Below are positions 7,129 through 17,220 of a DNA stretch of 64,000 nt, piece after piece. The notes under the pieces were generated by a model. That model worked only from the letters and a program-made list of their open reading frames with translations, was not told the DNA's origin and did no database searches. This DNA comes from Paenibacillus faecis (GTDB lineage Bacteria > Bacillota > Bacilli > Paenibacillales > Paenibacillaceae), in NCBI RefSeq assembly GCF_008084145.1, contig NZ_VSDO01000003.1, forward strand, positions 961,318 to 1,025,317, given 5' to 3'. Numbering within the stretch: position 1 is the stretch's first letter; every line of letters begins with the position of its first letter. The position numbers were made by a program, and so were the translations under genes.

Positions 7129-8295
7129 TTAGGATTTGCCGAGTTCATATGTTTTGGTTTCGGGCGGCGTGCCGGAGCCGGGCAGAGCCCACTGGAAGTT
7201 CAGCCGGTTTCCGTCCCGGCCGGTGTAAATCAGCCCGTCGCCGGAGTTCCAGTCGCCGCCTTCGATTTTCTTGCTGCTGGCTTGATCCAGGAGCTTCCGG
7301 TGAAGCGGCGTGGCCTTACCGGTCGCGCGATCCACGATAAGCAGAGCGCCGGTGGAGAAGGGGCGGATCAGCAAAAAGTCGGGCTCGACGGCTTCCAGGC
7401 CGTATTCGTCGTCCGGGCCGCCGCTTTTTTCCAGGTCGATCGTTTCGGCGACCTTGCCGTCCGGCGTGACAAGCTGCGCGGTTTGGCCTTCGTTGAGCAC
7501 GATTTTTCCGTCATGGGAGAGATCGGCGTTTTTTATACGGACTTGGGAGAGGCCTCCCCCGTAAGACAGGCTGGACTGGGCGACAATCGCGCCGCTGTGG
7601 ATGACCGCGCGGTGAAGGCTGCTGAAAATATGCGGTTCCCCATAAGCGTTATCGACATCGACAATATAGGTGGTGTCATCGACTTGACGCGCGCTCAAGT
7701 TCAATTCATCGGGGATTTCGATATGGACGGTACCGAGCCGGGAGGGAAGCTGCCCGGTCGTCCCGCCATAAAGGACGCCCTGCTGCCGATTTAACCAGAA
7801 CAGCATACCGCCGGTCTGAGTTAGCCGATATTTCGAAGAATAGGTGTAGCTGATTTTCTTCGGTCCCGCGGCGTTTACCGGAATGCCGAACAGCTTGGAA
7901 AACAGGGAGGCGGGCACGTAAGTCACTCCATATCTAACTTGAACGGGGGCGCCCAGGGAAACGGGAACCGCGTTCTTTCCGACGGCTTGGGCGCTTCCGG
8001 GTTGAAGCTTGGCATATTGGCTGACCCCGGTAAGCTCCAGAGCCTTGGTCTGTGCGTTAAACGTCAGGTGCAGGTCGAACAGCTCGGCGACGTCCCGCAG
8101 CGGAACATACAGCTGGCCGGATTGCTTAAATACGGGGTGCTTAAGGGAATAGACGACTTTTTGATTCGCCGAAACCGCCGCCGCAGCGGCGGCCTTTTGC
8201 GGGGCGGTCAGACCGGGCAAGGCTCCTGCGGTTCCGAGGGAAAGAACCAGACACGCCAAGGCGGTCTTGGATAGAGCAGTTCTCTTTTTTTTCAT
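7129..8295 (-). CDS. Secreted protein with copper-amine-oxidase-type stalk domain
   Basis: A 388-aa exported protein. Residues 1-38 are a signal peptide. Residues about 45-150 form the beta-alpha stalk domain widespread in Paenibacillaceae: YVPLRDVAELFDLHL with the FNAQTKALEL strand, then GVTYVPASLFSKLFG. In this group the stalk domain is an extracellular, probably wall-associating module and does not imply oxidase activity. The remaining 240 residues are beta-strand rich with repeated xxGKxxxL turns, as in a short beta-propeller or sandwich, and have no recognisable catalytic motif. The start ATG follows AAAGGAGG by 8 bases. It is divergent from the histidine kinase gene. Confidence 0.85.
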   Translation of the reverse strand: MKKKRTALSKTALACLVLSLGTAGALPGLTAPQKAAAAAAVSANQKVVYSLKHPVFKQSGQLYVPLRDVAELFDLHLTFNAQTKALELTGVSQYAKLQPGSAQAVGKNAVPVSLGAPVQVRYGVTYVPASLFSKLFGIPVNAAGPKKISYTYSSKYRLTQTGGMLFWLNRQQGVLYGGTTGQLPSRLGTVHIEIPDELNLSARQVDDTTYIVDVDNAYGEPHIFSSLHRAVIHSGAIVAQSSLSYGGGLSQVRIKNADLSHDGKIVLNEGQTAQLVTPDGKVAETIDLEKSGGPDDEYGLEAVEPDFLLIRPFSTGALLIVDRATGKATPLHRKLLDQASSKKIEGGDWNSGDGLIYTGRDGNRLNFQWALPGSGTPPETKTYELGKS

Positions 8296-8514
8296 GAAGG
8301 AACCTCCTTTTCTACCTACTTTATGTAAAACGCAAAAGAGCCCGGTAAAGTTGTTGTTCTGCGCCCCGGTTTGCCCATAATTTCCTATAGTTATAATTCC
8401 TCGCCAGTCTTAGCAAAACCGAGGCAAAAACCGATATAAAAATTATAAATAATCACGAAAAGTTAGTAGACCCGCCGCTAGACAGCGGACATCGACGAAA
8501 AAGGAGAGAGCGGG

Positions 8515-11280
8515 TTGAACAGTTTAAGTTGGGGAATCGTCGTAACGGTCGGCATCATTTTTCTCATCGGCTCGTTCGGATTGGCGCAGAGGTACCGCAA
8601 GCGGCTGAGAGAGCTTTCGTCCAAGCTCGATCAAGCGGAGCGGAGGGCCCGCCTAATGGAAGATATGCTGAATAACATAAATTTGGGGACGTGGTCTTAC
8701 GACAGCATGACGGACAGCGTCTCCTTTATTTCCAGAGCCTTTATTGGAATTACGGGTTATGTTCCCGAGGACTTTACGAGCAGATCGGCTTGGGAGCAAA
8801 TTGTTTATCCGGAAGACACGGATCGCCTCCATACGATGGCTTACCGGGTAAGCCGGGGGGAAACCGTCGTCGATTCCTACCGTATCGTCCATGGCAACGG
8901 CGAGATCCGGTGGATGGAGTTCCGGATGATTCCTACCATGAATGAATTTGGGCAAATGGTCCGGCTCGACGGCATTCTCACCGATATTACGGACAAGAAA
9001 AAGATCGAGAAGGAATTGCTGGAGTTTGAACATCGCTTCTCCCGGCTGACCGAACTCTCTCCCCATCCGCTGCTGGTGCAGAAGGACGGGCGATTGACTT
9101 ACGTCAACCCGGCGGGACTGCGGATGCTCGGTGTGGAGAAGCTGGATGATATCGTGGGGGAGGAGATCTATTGTATTCTGCCTCCCGAAGAGTGGGAGAA
9201 GGCTCGGCAGCGTATTCGGGTCATTGTGGAAGAGGAGTACGGGGAAGCCATCGAATACCAAGTGCTGTCACGGGACGGTCAACTGATCCAGACGGAGGTC
9301 ACCGGGGTGTACGATGCCTCTTCGGGTTCTACCGTTCACGTATTTTACGATATTTCCGAGCGCAAAAAGGTGGAGACCGCATTGAAAGAGAGCATGGAAC
9401 GGTACCGCAGGCTGGTTGAGCTGTCCCCTGTCGCTATCGCTTTGTGCCACGACGGTCTGATCATTTATGTAAACCCCGAAGGTTTGCGGATTCTGGGGGC
9501 CTCCAAACTGTCCGATGTCGTCGGAACGACGCCTTGGGATTGGGTCAGCGAGGAAAATCGGGATTGGGCCGAAGCGCTGATGCGGGACTTGGTCCGGAAC
9601 GGTTCGCTTCCGCCGGAAGAGATGACCCTCGTGCGGACGGACGTGGAGAAGTTGGAGGCTTTGGTCGTCGGCATTTATGACCCGGCCCATGCCTCCGTCG
9701 AGATTGTTTTTGAAGACATTACATCGCGAAAGATGGCGGAGAGAGCGTTATTGGCCAGCGAGGAACTCAACCGTCACCTGGTCGAGTTGTCCCCGCTTTC
9801 CATTATTCTGCACCATAATTACAAGATCGCCTATATCAATCCGGCGGGGACGGCCTTATATGGCGCCAAGATGCCGGAGGAGATGCTGGGCCTGACGTTG
9901 ATGGAGCTCCTCGGGCCGGAGGACGTCGAAGAGGTCATGACCTGCATATCCGGGCAGTTGGAAGGCCAGGGCAACACGCCGCTGATCCAACACCGGATGA
10001 TCCGCAAGGACGGCGGTGTCCTGGAGGTGGAGTCGGTCACGACCGGCCTCCCTCATTTGGGACGGGGGACCGCGATGACGATGGTTTGGGATGTGACGAC
10101 GCGAAAAAAGGCCGAAGAAGAACGGCAAACGGCCGAACAGAAAATCCGGGAGAGCGAGGACCGGTATTTCCGGCTGCAAATGAGCCTGGACCAGTTCTCG
10201 TCCGATCTGTTCGGTGTGGTGAAAGTGGAGGAGTTAAACGGCCGGTTGGTAAGGGAGGCCCGGCAGGTATTGGATACGTGCCGAATCAGTCTGATGAAGA
10301 TCGGTGCGGATGGCGCAGTGGTGGTCACCCACGGGGGCAAGGAGGTTCCCGACGGCGTGCTGCAGAGCATTCGGGAGCGGGGGCCGGACCGGCTGCCGTT
10401 ATGCCAACTGATCGATACCTTGGACGGGCATTATGTCAAAATCGGGGAAATGAACGGAGAGAGCCGGATTCTGTGCGTGGGGGAAAGCTCGGCGCTGCTC
10501 TTAATTCAGGCGCAGCGAGTTTGGCTGGAGACACTCTCCCGGTACGTGAACGTTTTGTACGATAACTTCCGGGTGATTGAAGACTTAAGAAGGAATGTGG
10601 ATCAACTGGCCTCCGGACAAATGATGCCGCAATGGCTGCTGCGCTTTATGTTTCATCTGTCCGAAAATGAACGGAAGCGGCTCTCGCAGGATCTTCACGA
10701 TGCGGCCCTGCAAGAGCAGATCATTTGGTATCGCCGGCTGAACCAGTTATCGGCCAATGCCGATCTTCCGGCCCGGTATCGGGAACAGCTGGAGGAAATC
10801 GAGCAAGGGCTTCTGGATGTCGTATACCAGATTCGCATTACCTGCAACGAGCTTCGTCCTCCGCTGCTACATGAGGAAGGGTTGGAGCGGTCGTTGGAAG
10901 CCCTGTTTGAATTTACCCAGATGCGTACCGATTACGCCATCCAGTTTGACTACTCGGATCTCGGCTACGTCATCCATGACGATGTCATTATCGGGTTGTA
11001 CCGAACCGTACAGGAGATGTTGTCCAATGCAGCCAAGCATTCCGGGGCTTCCCGCGTCGTCATTAAATTGTTTTCCGAGGATGACCGGATAAACCTGCAC
11101 TATGAGGACAACGGGATCGGCATGGATGTGGACAAGACGGCTAACACCTTTAACAGCATGGGGATATACGGAATGAAGGAGCGGATTCGCAGTATGGAAG
11201 GATGTATTGCATTCGCTTCTCCGGCGGAGGGCGGATTGTTTATCCGAATCTCGGTTCCGGTCCGATCGACAACAGGATAA
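8515..11280 (+). CDS. Multi-PAS sensor histidine kinase (ComP/DegS-like, HisKA_3)
   Basis: A 921-aa kinase. One membrane helix lies at residues 5-23, followed by a short coiled coil, then four PAS domains at about 40-160, 165-285, 295-410 and 415-540, the first with a clear PAC motif. After a linker comes a HisKA_3 dimerisation domain with the phospho-acceptor in SQDLHDAALQ (about residue 725), then a HATPase domain with EMLSNAAKHS (N box), DNGIGMD (G1) and GIYGMKERI. This kinase class pairs with NarL-type regulators. With one helix and cytoplasmic PAS domains it probably senses an internal cue. The TTG start at 8515 has AAGGAGAGAG upstream. The cognate regulator follows after 17 bp. Confidence 0.93.
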   Translation: MNSLSWGIVVTVGIIFLIGSFGLAQRYRKRLRELSSKLDQAERRARLMEDMLNNINLGTWSYDSMTDSVSFISRAFIGITGYVPEDFTSRSAWEQIVYPEDTDRLHTMAYRVSRGETVVDSYRIVHGNGEIRWMEFRMIPTMNEFGQMVRLDGILTDITDKKKIEKELLEFEHRFSRLTELSPHPLLVQKDGRLTYVNPAGLRMLGVEKLDDIVGEEIYCILPPEEWEKARQRIRVIVEEEYGEAIEYQVLSRDGQLIQTEVTGVYDASSGSTVHVFYDISERKKVETALKESMERYRRLVELSPVAIALCHDGLIIYVNPEGLRILGASKLSDVVGTTPWDWVSEENRDWAEALMRDLVRNGSLPPEEMTLVRTDVEKLEALVVGIYDPAHASVEIVFEDITSRKMAERALLASEELNRHLVELSPLSIILHHNYKIAYINPAGTALYGAKMPEEMLGLTLMELLGPEDVEEVMTCISGQLEGQGNTPLIQHRMIRKDGGVLEVESVTTGLPHLGRGTAMTMVWDVTTRKKAEEERQTAEQKIRESEDRYFRLQMSLDQFSSDLFGVVKVEELNGRLVREARQVLDTCRISLMKIGADGAVVVTHGGKEVPDGVLQSIRERGPDRLPLCQLIDTLDGHYVKIGEMNGESRILCVGESSALLLIQAQRVWLETLSRYVNVLYDNFRVIEDLRRNVDQLASGQMMPQWLLRFMFHLSENERKRLSQDLHDAALQEQIIWYRRLNQLSANADLPARYREQLEEIEQGLLDVVYQIRITCNELRPPLLHEEGLERSLEALFEFTQMRTDYAIQFDYSDLGYVIHDDVIIGLYRTVQEMLSNAAKHSGASRVVIKLFSEDDRINLHYEDNGIGMDVDKTANTFNSMGIYGMKERIRSMEGCIAFASPAEGGLFIRISVPVRSTTG

Positions 11281-11297
11281 TCAAGGAGGAAGCGGAA

Positions 11298-11969
11298 ATG
11301 ATCAGAATTTTACTGGTGGACGACCATCCCGCCGTGATGGCGGGGACGAAGGTCTTGCTGGAGCAGGAAGGGGACATGGCGGTTGACCTGGCGGAAACGG
11401 CGGAGAAAGCGATGGAATTGGTCAGGCGGCAGGAGTATGAGCTGATGCTGATTGATCTGCACATGCCGCACCTCAACGGGATTGACCTGGCCAAACAAAT
11501 GCTGGCTATCGCTCCGGACACGGCGGTTCTGATCTATACCGGTTTTGAATTTACCCATCACTTCAATTTAATGGTGGAGACCGGTATTTCCGGCTTCGTT
11601 CTCAAGACCTCGAATAAAGAGCAGCTGGTAACTTCGGTACGTTGCGCTCTGCGCGGGGAGGCCGTGCTGCCGTTGACGCTGGTGAAACAGCTGAGGAGAA
11701 TCTCCGTGCAAGAAGCGGAAGCGACCGGGGGCGGATCGGGGATCGGGGTTATCTCGAACAAGGAATACGATATTTTAAAACAGATTGCCCGAGGCAAGAG
11801 CAACAAAGAAATCGCCGAGAATATGCTGGTGAGCCAACGGTCGTTGGAATATACGCTGACCAGTCTTTTTCAGAAATTGGGGGTGAAATCCCGAATCGAA
11901 GCGGCTATGAAAGCTAAAAACCTGGGTCTGCTATCCGACTCCGATTTTTCTGTACCCCCAAGATCATAA
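11298..11969 (+). CDS. NarL/FixJ-type response regulator, ComA-like
   Basis: A 223-aa regulator. The receiver domain (1-120) has the acidic pair D8/D9, phospho-acceptor D53 in LIDLHMP, T in IYTG and K in FVLKTS. The C-terminal LuxR helix-turn-helix (155-218) includes SNKEYDILKQIARGKSNKEI and a recognition helix LEYTLTSLFQKLGV. The partner is the kinase just upstream. The ATG at 11298 is supported by AAGGAGGA; an ORF start further up overlaps the kinase and lacks a site. Its targets are unknown; the chemotaxis cluster that starts 200 bp downstream, behind a terminator, is an obvious candidate. Confidence 0.93.
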   Translation: MIRILLVDDHPAVMAGTKVLLEQEGDMAVDLAETAEKAMELVRRQEYELMLIDLHMPHLNGIDLAKQMLAIAPDTAVLIYTGFEFTHHFNLMVETGISGFVLKTSNKEQLVTSVRCALRGEAVLPLTLVKQLRRISVQEAEATGGGSGIGVISNKEYDILKQIARGKSNKEIAENMLVSQRSLEYTLTSLFQKLGVKSRIEAAMKAKNLGLLSDSDFSVPPRS

Positions 11970-11995
11970 CGCCTGGTTGAATAGTTCTAAAGTCC

Positions 11996-12029
11996 TGTAA
12001 AAAGTCCCTATGGGGCTTTTTTTTTTTCG
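11996..12029 (+). terminator. Intrinsic terminator of the two-component operon
   Basis: AAAAAGTCCC and GGGGCTTTTT form a short hairpin followed by a run of about 12 T. It separates the regulator gene from the chemotaxis cluster. Confidence 0.85.
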
Positions 12030-12185
12030 ACATAATTCCGCATTTATATACATAATTCTCTATAATTCCGCAATTTTTTTGCGGACCCCCGCAATAATTT
12101 TTCGGTTACCGTGGGTCGGGGCGCGTGTATCATGAAAATCAAACATAACTTAGGACATTCCTCACAGAAAGAAGGTAAAAATATA

Positions 12186-12638
12186 GTGCAAAAGTATGAC
12201 GGGGCGACGGAGCTGCTTAACAGCGCCATAGAATCGATGCAGCATGTATTCTCTTGTCCAATCCAAGTGGGTGCGCCTCTTTTGTTCAGCCAAACCTTGA
12301 TTCAGAGCGATGTCGGCGTTTTGGTCGGTATTGTGGGAGACTTGGAAGGCCGGTTGATTATCGAAGGGGAGAGCCGGATTTTTACGCATTTAAGCCAAAG
12401 TATGTTCGGCATGCCGCTGGAAGGAGAGATGCTCCACAGCTTCGTTGGGGAAATGGCCAATATGATTGCCGGCAACACGTCCACTCTGCTCGCCAACCGC
12501 GGAAAGCGCATCGATATCACGCCGCCGACCATCATGGTGGGGCAAATGCAAATGTACGGCTTTAACCGGGGAATTAAAATCGCGGTGGAGCTTGAGGCTG
12601 TCGGACCGGTGAACACCATATTATTGCTTCAAGGCTAA
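12186..12638 (+). CDS. CheX-like chemotaxis phosphatase
   Basis: A 150-aa protein of the CheC/CheX/FliY fold. It starts with an ELLNSAIESMQHVF helix and contains the single phosphatase motif E-x-x-N in GEMANMIAGN (around residues 87-96). A single motif and the alternating sheet pattern fit CheX, which dephosphorylates CheY-P, better than CheC. The start is uncertain: the GTG at 12186 has AAGAAGG about 10 bases upstream and gives the usual family length; an in-frame ATG at 12132 would add 18 residues but lacks a ribosome binding site. It is the first gene of the chemotaxis cluster, 13 bp ahead of cheY. Confidence 0.82.
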   Translation: MQKYDGATELLNSAIESMQHVFSCPIQVGAPLLFSQTLIQSDVGVLVGIVGDLEGRLIIEGESRIFTHLSQSMFGMPLEGEMLHSFVGEMANMIAGNTSTLLANRGKRIDITPPTIMVGQMQMYGFNRGIKIAVELEAVGPVNTILLLQG

Positions 12639-12651
12639 GGGGGAAATTTTG

Positions 12652-13014
12652 ATGAAAAAGATATTGGTTGTAGATGACGCCGCATTTATGCGTTTGATGT
12701 TAAAGGGAATATTGAGCAAAAACGGATACGAGATTGTCGGCGAAGCCGAGAACGGGCAGGAAGCGGTGGAGAAATATCGCAGCTTGTCACCCGATTTGGT
12801 GACGATGGATATCACGATGCCGATCATGGAAGGCGTGGAGGCTGTCAGACAAATCAAGAAGTTGGACCCCAACGCAAAGATCATCATGTGTTCGGCAATG
12901 GGGCAGCAAACAATGGTGGTAGAGTCCCTCCAGGCGGGGGCCAAGGATTTTATTGTGAAACCGTTTCAGGAAGAACGGGTGCTGGAATCCATTCGCAAGA
13001 CCCTGGGAGCTTAA
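12652..13014 (+). CDS. cheY: CheY-like single-domain response regulator
   Basis: A 120-aa receiver domain with no output domain. The acidic pocket D8/D9, phospho-acceptor D53 in VTMDITMP, S in IIMCSAMG and the conserved K in DFIVKPF are all present. In the CheA pathway it accepts phosphate from CheA and carries the signal to the output, classically the flagellar switch. The ATG at 12652 is preferred over an adjacent TTG at 12649 because of its 9-base spacing from AAGGGGG. It lies directly after the cheX-like gene, which probably dephosphorylates it. No flagellar genes are in the window, so the output machine is not visible. Confidence 0.92.
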   Translation: MKKILVVDDAAFMRLMLKGILSKNGYEIVGEAENGQEAVEKYRSLSPDLVTMDITMPIMEGVEAVRQIKKLDPNAKIIMCSAMGQQTMVVESLQAGAKDFIVKPFQEERVLESIRKTLGA

Positions 13015-13038
13015 CAAGAGGCAAAGGCGGGTATCACA

Positions 13039-13155
13039 GTGAATTTTATTCGTTCTCATCATAACGAACACTTGTCGGGGGAAGATCTCGAGAAGATCTT
13101 GGAGCACTTGGAAGCGGAATTGGAGCAGATCAAAGACGAGGATAGCGAGGGATAA
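13039..13155 (+). CDS. 38-aa charged microprotein in the chemotaxis operon
   Basis: A GTG-started ORF of 38 codons between cheY and the first MCP gene, with AAAGGCGGG about 8 bases upstream. Its product begins with a basic, histidine-bearing segment (NFIRSHHNEH) and then forms a strongly acidic amphipathic helix (SGEDLEKILEHLEAELEQ) ending in DEDSEG. The stop codon is 3 bp before the next ATG, the tight spacing seen between the other genes of the operon. I do not recognise the family. A regulatory peptide that binds CheY or the receptors, or a leader that couples translation, are both possible. Confidence 0.6.
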   Translation: MNFIRSHHNEHLSGEDLEKILEHLEAELEQIKDEDSEG

Positions 13156-13158
13156 GAC

Positions 13159-14754
13159 ATGGGATGGTACCGTAACTTGAAGGTTGCAGCAAAGCTAAAT
13201 CTGGGGTTCTTGTTTATGTCTGTCATGCTGGTGTTTGTGGGGTACTTTGGTTTGAACAGTTTGAATAAGATGAGCGACAGCCTTTCGGATATGTATGACA
13301 ATAATTTGGTTACTGTAAGAGACGTGTCCGACGCCTATGGGATGTACCAGCGTTTGCGCGTAAACATCCGCGATATGTGGTTGTTATCGGAGACGCAAGC
13401 CGATCGGGAGGAATACAGCCAGAAGATCGACAGCTTCATGAGCGAGGTCGACCAAAGCGTCGCCCAGTACAGAGGGACCGTGTTGACCCCCAAAGAGTTG
13501 GAGATGCTGGATGCATTCGTGCCGGTCTGGGAGTCTTATAAGAAGCTGGTCGACCAGTCAAGGGAACTTATCAACGCGCAAAAAACCGAAGAATTCCTTG
13601 CATTTTTGAAGGGGGATCTGGAAACGACCGGGGATGAAGTGATGGCCGGCCTGCAGGATCTGGTGAAAATAAATGTCCAACTGGCCGAGGAACGTAATGT
13701 GGAAGGCAAGCAGTTATATGAGACTTCCAGGAACATCACGATCTTGGTTCTGGTGGCTTCCATTATCCTGAGCATCTCTTTCGGCCTTGTGCTGTCCCGA
13801 AGCATTTCCGGACCGCTGCGCCGGGTCGTGGATCTTGTTGAGCGGGTATCCGAGGGAGACCTTCGGGACACGATCGACATCTCGAGCAAGGACGAAGTCG
13901 GACAGCTTGCCGCCGCCATGAACAACATGATCGGCGGGCTGCGTACGATCGTCGGCGGTGTGGTCTCTTCCGCGGGAGGCGTTTCGGCAGCGGCTCAGCA
14001 AATCTCGGCCAGCACCGAGGAAATTGCCGGAGGAAGCACCAGCCAAGCGCACGCGGCACAAACGATCAACGAGCTGTTCAAAGAATTGTCGGCAGCCACC
14101 CACTCTGTGGCCCGGATTGCGGAACAGGCGTCGGACATTTCCGCCGATACGATGGACATCGCCGAGCAGGGCGGTAAAGTGGTCCGCTCTTCGGTGGATG
14201 GGATGAATGTCGTGAATGAACAAGTAGCCAAGCTGGAGGAAGATTCGAATCGGATCGGTGAAATTATCGAAGTGATCGACGATATTGCGGAACAAACGAA
14301 TTTGCTTGCCCTGAACGCGGCGATTGAAGCGGCTCGTGCGGGTGACCAGGGCCGCGGCTTTGCGGTCGTGGCGGATGAGGTCCGCAAACTCGCGGAACGG
14401 AGCGGAGAGGCCACCAAACAAATCACAACCATCATTAAAGGGATGCAGGAAAATACGCGTCACAGCGTCAAGGCGACCCGGGACGGCGTGGCGTACTCCA
14501 AACAAACCGGCGAGGCCTTCGAATTGATCATCAACAAAATCAACGAGTCGGCGGGTAAAGTGACGGAAATTGCCGCGGCGAGCCAACAGCAGGCCGCCCA
14601 AACCACCGAGGTTATGGCTGCCGTCGAGAGTATTTCGGCCGCTACCGAGGAAGCCGCGGCGAGCTGCGAGGAGACCGCTTCCGCGGCGCAGTCTTTGTCG
14701 GGGCTGGCGGAAGAACTGAATCATACCATTTCGGTGTTCAAGTTGAATTCATAA
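13159..14754 (+). CDS. Methyl-accepting chemotaxis protein with four-helix-bundle sensor
   Basis: A 531-aa transmembrane receptor. TM1 is at about residues 13-33; the extracellular part (35-190) looks like a 4HB_MCP helical bundle with long heptad helices; TM2 is at about 192-212. A HAMP domain follows ([22 protein letters not shown]). The cytoplasmic hairpin has the conserved tip [18 protein letters not shown] that contacts CheA and CheW. The C-terminal helices contain Gln/Glu pairs typical of methylation sites for CheR and CheB. The ligand is unknown. The start ATG is 3 bp after the microprotein stop, so it is translationally close-coupled. Confidence 0.94.
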   Translation: MGWYRNLKVAAKLNLGFLFMSVMLVFVGYFGLNSLNKMSDSLSDMYDNNLVTVRDVSDAYGMYQRLRVNIRDMWLLSETQADREEYSQKIDSFMSEVDQSVAQYRGTVLTPKELEMLDAFVPVWESYKKLVDQSRELINAQKTEEFLAFLKGDLETTGDEVMAGLQDLVKINVQLAEERNVEGKQLYETSRNITILVLVASIILSISFGLVLSRSISGPLRRVVDLVERVSEGDLRDTIDISSKDEVGQLAAAMNNMIGGLRTIVGGVVSSAGGVSAAAQQISASTEEIAGGSTSQAHAAQTINELFKELSAATHSVARIAEQASDISADTMDIAEQGGKVVRSSVDGMNVVNEQVAKLEEDSNRIGEIIEVIDDIAEQTNLLALNAAIEAARAGDQGRGFAVVADEVRKLAERSGEATKQITTIIKGMQENTRHSVKATRDGVAYSKQTGEAFELIINKINESAGKVTEIAAASQQQAAQTTEVMAAVESISAATEEAAASCEETASAAQSLSGLAEELNHTISVFKLNS

Positions 14755-14770
14755 TGAGGCGGTGTCTAAC

Positions 14771-16756
14771 GTGAAATTAAAGCAAGCGGCATTCTCCATG
14801 AAACTAAGAGCCCGTATGTTGCTGACCATCCTCGGGGCTATTGTTCTCCTGCTCGGTTTCCTAGTGACCTTTGTCAGTATCAGTACTCGGAACGAGGCGA
14901 TCGACTCAGCCATGGAACTCTCCAAAGTATCCGGGGAGAAGATTGGAGTAGAAGTACAGAAGGAGTTTGACAACACGATCGTTTCCGCCCGGAACCTGGC
15001 CGACGCGTTCCAGAGTATGAAGCGGACGAATACGGTCAGCCGGGAAACGGTCAATGCGATGCTTAAAAATATGCTGGATAACAACCCCTCTTATATCGGG
15101 GCCTGGACGGTTTGGGAACCGAACGCGTTCGACGGCAAGGATGAAGCCTACCGCAACAAACCCGGATCGGACGAGACCGGAAGATTGCTGTCCTACTATC
15201 AAAGAACCGGAAGCGGCTCCAGGCTGACGGCAAGTGAGAATTATGAGGTTCAGGGGGCGGGGGATTACTACCTGCTATCCCGAAACAGCGGCAAGGAAGT
15301 CATCCTGGACCCCTACAGCTTTACCATTGAAGGGAAGGAGGTCATGATGACGTCCATCACCGTGCCGGTAAAAGAAGACGGCAAGGTCGTCGGGGTCGTG
15401 GGGGTGGATCTGGAGCTGGAATATCTGCAAACGATGATGAGCCAGTTTAAGTTGTACGATACCGGTTTTGCCCACCTCTATTCCCATGAGGGAACCATCG
15501 TGACGAATCCCGACCGGGAAGCCGTCGGGAAGAAATTGAGCGAAGCTTTCCCTACGGCGGATGTACAGGACATTATGACCTCGATTCAAGGCGGCGCCAG
15601 CTATTCGTCAAACTGGGAAGGGTCCTATCTCCTGTACACGCCGATCTCGATCGGACAGACCGAAACGCCGTGGTCGGTGGCTACGGTCATTCCCATGAAG
15701 GAAATTACGGCGGACTCGGATCGGCTGCTGACCACGATTATTCTCGTCGGAGTCATCACCACCCTCTTGCTTGGCGCGGTTATCGTCTGGCTGACCGGCA
15801 GTATCGTTAAACCGCTCAACCGGACCGTGGAGGTCGGGGAATACATGGCCCGCGGCGATTTCACGAAAGAGCTGCCGGAAAGGCTGCTGCGCCGAGGCGA
15901 TGAAATCGGCGTATTGGGCAGGGTATTCCAAGAAATTACCCGGAGCATGGGCTCCATGCTGGGACAGGTGAGTCAAAACGCCGCCCAGGTCGCCGCCGCT
16001 TCCCAGCAAATCTCGGCAAGCGCGGAGGAGCTGGCCTCGGGCAGCGGAGACCAGGCGTATTCGGTGCAGACGATCAATGAGCTGTTCAAAGAGCTGTCGG
16101 GCGCGATCAATGCCGTAGCCGCCAGCGCGGCGTCGGCGTCGGAATTGACCAACAAAACGGCAGGTATAGCCGCGAAAGGCGGGACGGTCGTACAGCGTTC
16201 GATCGAAGAGATGGGGACGGTCAGCCGCCAGGTCCTCCGCTTGGAAGAGGACTCCAGCCGGATCGGTGAAATTATCGAGGTCATCGACGATATCGCCGAG
16301 CAGACCAACCTGCTTGCGCTGAACGCCGCGATTGAAGCGGCCCGGGCTGGAGAGCAGGGACGCGGGTTTGCCGTCGTCGCCGACGAGGTCCGGAAATTGG
16401 CCGAACGCAGCGGGGAGGCGACGAAACAGATTGCAGGCATCATCAAGGGCATGCAGCACAATACGGCGGAAACCGTGAGAGCGGTGGAAGCCGGGGTGGT
16501 CTCCACCGGCAAATCCGGGGAAGCGTTCGATCATATCGCTGCGATGATCAGCGAATCCGCCAGCCGGGTGATGGAAATCGCCGCCGCGAGCGAGGAGCAG
16601 GCGGCCCAGGCGACCGATGTGGTGTCCGCCATCGAGAATATCTCGGCCGCGACGGAAGAAACGGCGGCAAGCAGCGAGGAAACGGCGACGACGGCGGGCG
16701 CGCTGGCCGAACTGGCCGAGGAATTGAACCGCATGGCTGCGGCGTTCAAAATCTGA
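14771..16756 (+). CDS. Methyl-accepting chemotaxis protein with double-Cache sensor
   Basis: A 661-aa receptor. TM1 is at about residues 18-38, followed by a large extracellular dCache_1 sensor (about 40-300) with the recognisable [13 protein letters not shown] segment, the [19 protein letters not shown] segment and the [14 protein letters not shown] strand. TM2 is at about 315-338, then HAMP and the cytoplasmic hairpin with [18 protein letters not shown]. dCache domains bind small extracellular ligands such as amino acids or organic acids; the ligand is not known here. The GTG at 14771 is chosen because GAGGCGG lies 8 bases before it; an in-frame GTG 9 bp upstream overlaps that site. The signalling domain closely resembles that of the preceding MCP, so the pair probably shares one array. 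Confidence 0.94.
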   Translation: MKLKQAAFSMKLRARMLLTILGAIVLLLGFLVTFVSISTRNEAIDSAMELSKVSGEKIGVEVQKEFDNTIVSARNLADAFQSMKRTNTVSRETVNAMLKNMLDNNPSYIGAWTVWEPNAFDGKDEAYRNKPGSDETGRLLSYYQRTGSGSRLTASENYEVQGAGDYYLLSRNSGKEVILDPYSFTIEGKEVMMTSITVPVKEDGKVVGVVGVDLELEYLQTMMSQFKLYDTGFAHLYSHEGTIVTNPDREAVGKKLSEAFPTADVQDIMTSIQGGASYSSNWEGSYLLYTPISIGQTETPWSVATVIPMKEITADSDRLLTTIILVGVITTLLLGAVIVWLTGSIVKPLNRTVEVGEYMARGDFTKELPERLLRRGDEIGVLGRVFQEITRSMGSMLGQVSQNAAQVAAASQQISASAEELASGSGDQAYSVQTINELFKELSGAINAVAASAASASELTNKTAGIAAKGGTVVQRSIEEMGTVSRQVLRLEEDSSRIGEIIEVIDDIAEQTNLLALNAAIEAARAGEQGRGFAVVADEVRKLAERSGEATKQIAGIIKGMQHNTAETVRAVEAGVVSTGKSGEAFDHIAAMISESASRVMEIAAASEEQAAQATDVVSAIENISAATEETAASSEETATTAGALAELAEELNRMAAAFKI

Positions 16757-16777
16757 TCATGCGGAGGTAGAGAAATC

Positions 16778-17206
16778 ATGCAGGCGAGCGGTCAGGAGCA
16801 GTACGTTGAATTCGGAATCGAGCAGGAGCAGTACGCGATCCGGATCGAAGACATTCACGAAATCATTAAAATACAGGATATTACCGCAATTCCCAACGTC
16901 AAGGACTACGTGAAAGGCGTGATCAATCTGCGGGGGCGGATCGTCCCCGTCATCAGCCTTCGCTGCTTCTTCGGCAGCGAAGAGGTTCCCTTCACGAAGA
17001 GCAGCAGAATCGTCGTTATTCACCATCAGGAGGAGGCGGTCGGGATTATCGTCGACCGCGTTAACAAGGTCACCACATTTTCGGACATTCAGCCTCCTCC
17101 GGAACGGGTCGGAGGCGTGCAGGGGAGCTTTTTCACAGGAATCGGGCTTGCGGAGAGCAGACTGGTCGGCATTTTACGGCTGGACGAAGTTCTTCTGCAT
17201 GAATAA
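16778..17206 (+). CDS. cheW: CheW coupling protein
   Basis: A 142-aa protein made of one CheW SH3-like domain: YVEFGIEQEQYAIRIEDIHEI at the start, then the NLRGRIVPVISL block and the GIIVDRVNKV strand. CheW bridges the MCP tips and the P5 domain of CheA in the receptor array. The ATG at 16778 follows GGAGGTAG by 9 bases. It lies 21 bp after the second MCP and 14 bp before cheA, within the same operon. Confidence 0.95.
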   Translation: MQASGQEQYVEFGIEQEQYAIRIEDIHEIIKIQDITAIPNVKDYVKGVINLRGRIVPVISLRCFFGSEEVPFTKSSRIVVIHHQEEAVGIIVDRVNKVTTFSDIQPPPERVGGVQGSFFTGIGLAESRLVGILRLDEVLLHE

Positions 17207-17220
17207 GGGGGCCAACCGGG

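Noticed and set aside
12132..12185. An additional 18-residue N-terminus for the CheX-like protein
   Set aside because: The ATG at 12132 lacks a ribosome binding site and the extension is not needed for the domain; the GTG at 12186 is better placed, although this remains uncertain.
15608..16534. Minus-strand open frames of more than 300 codons opposite the MCP genes
   Set aside because: They mirror the codon pattern of the MCP signalling domain on the other strand and carry no independent start signals.
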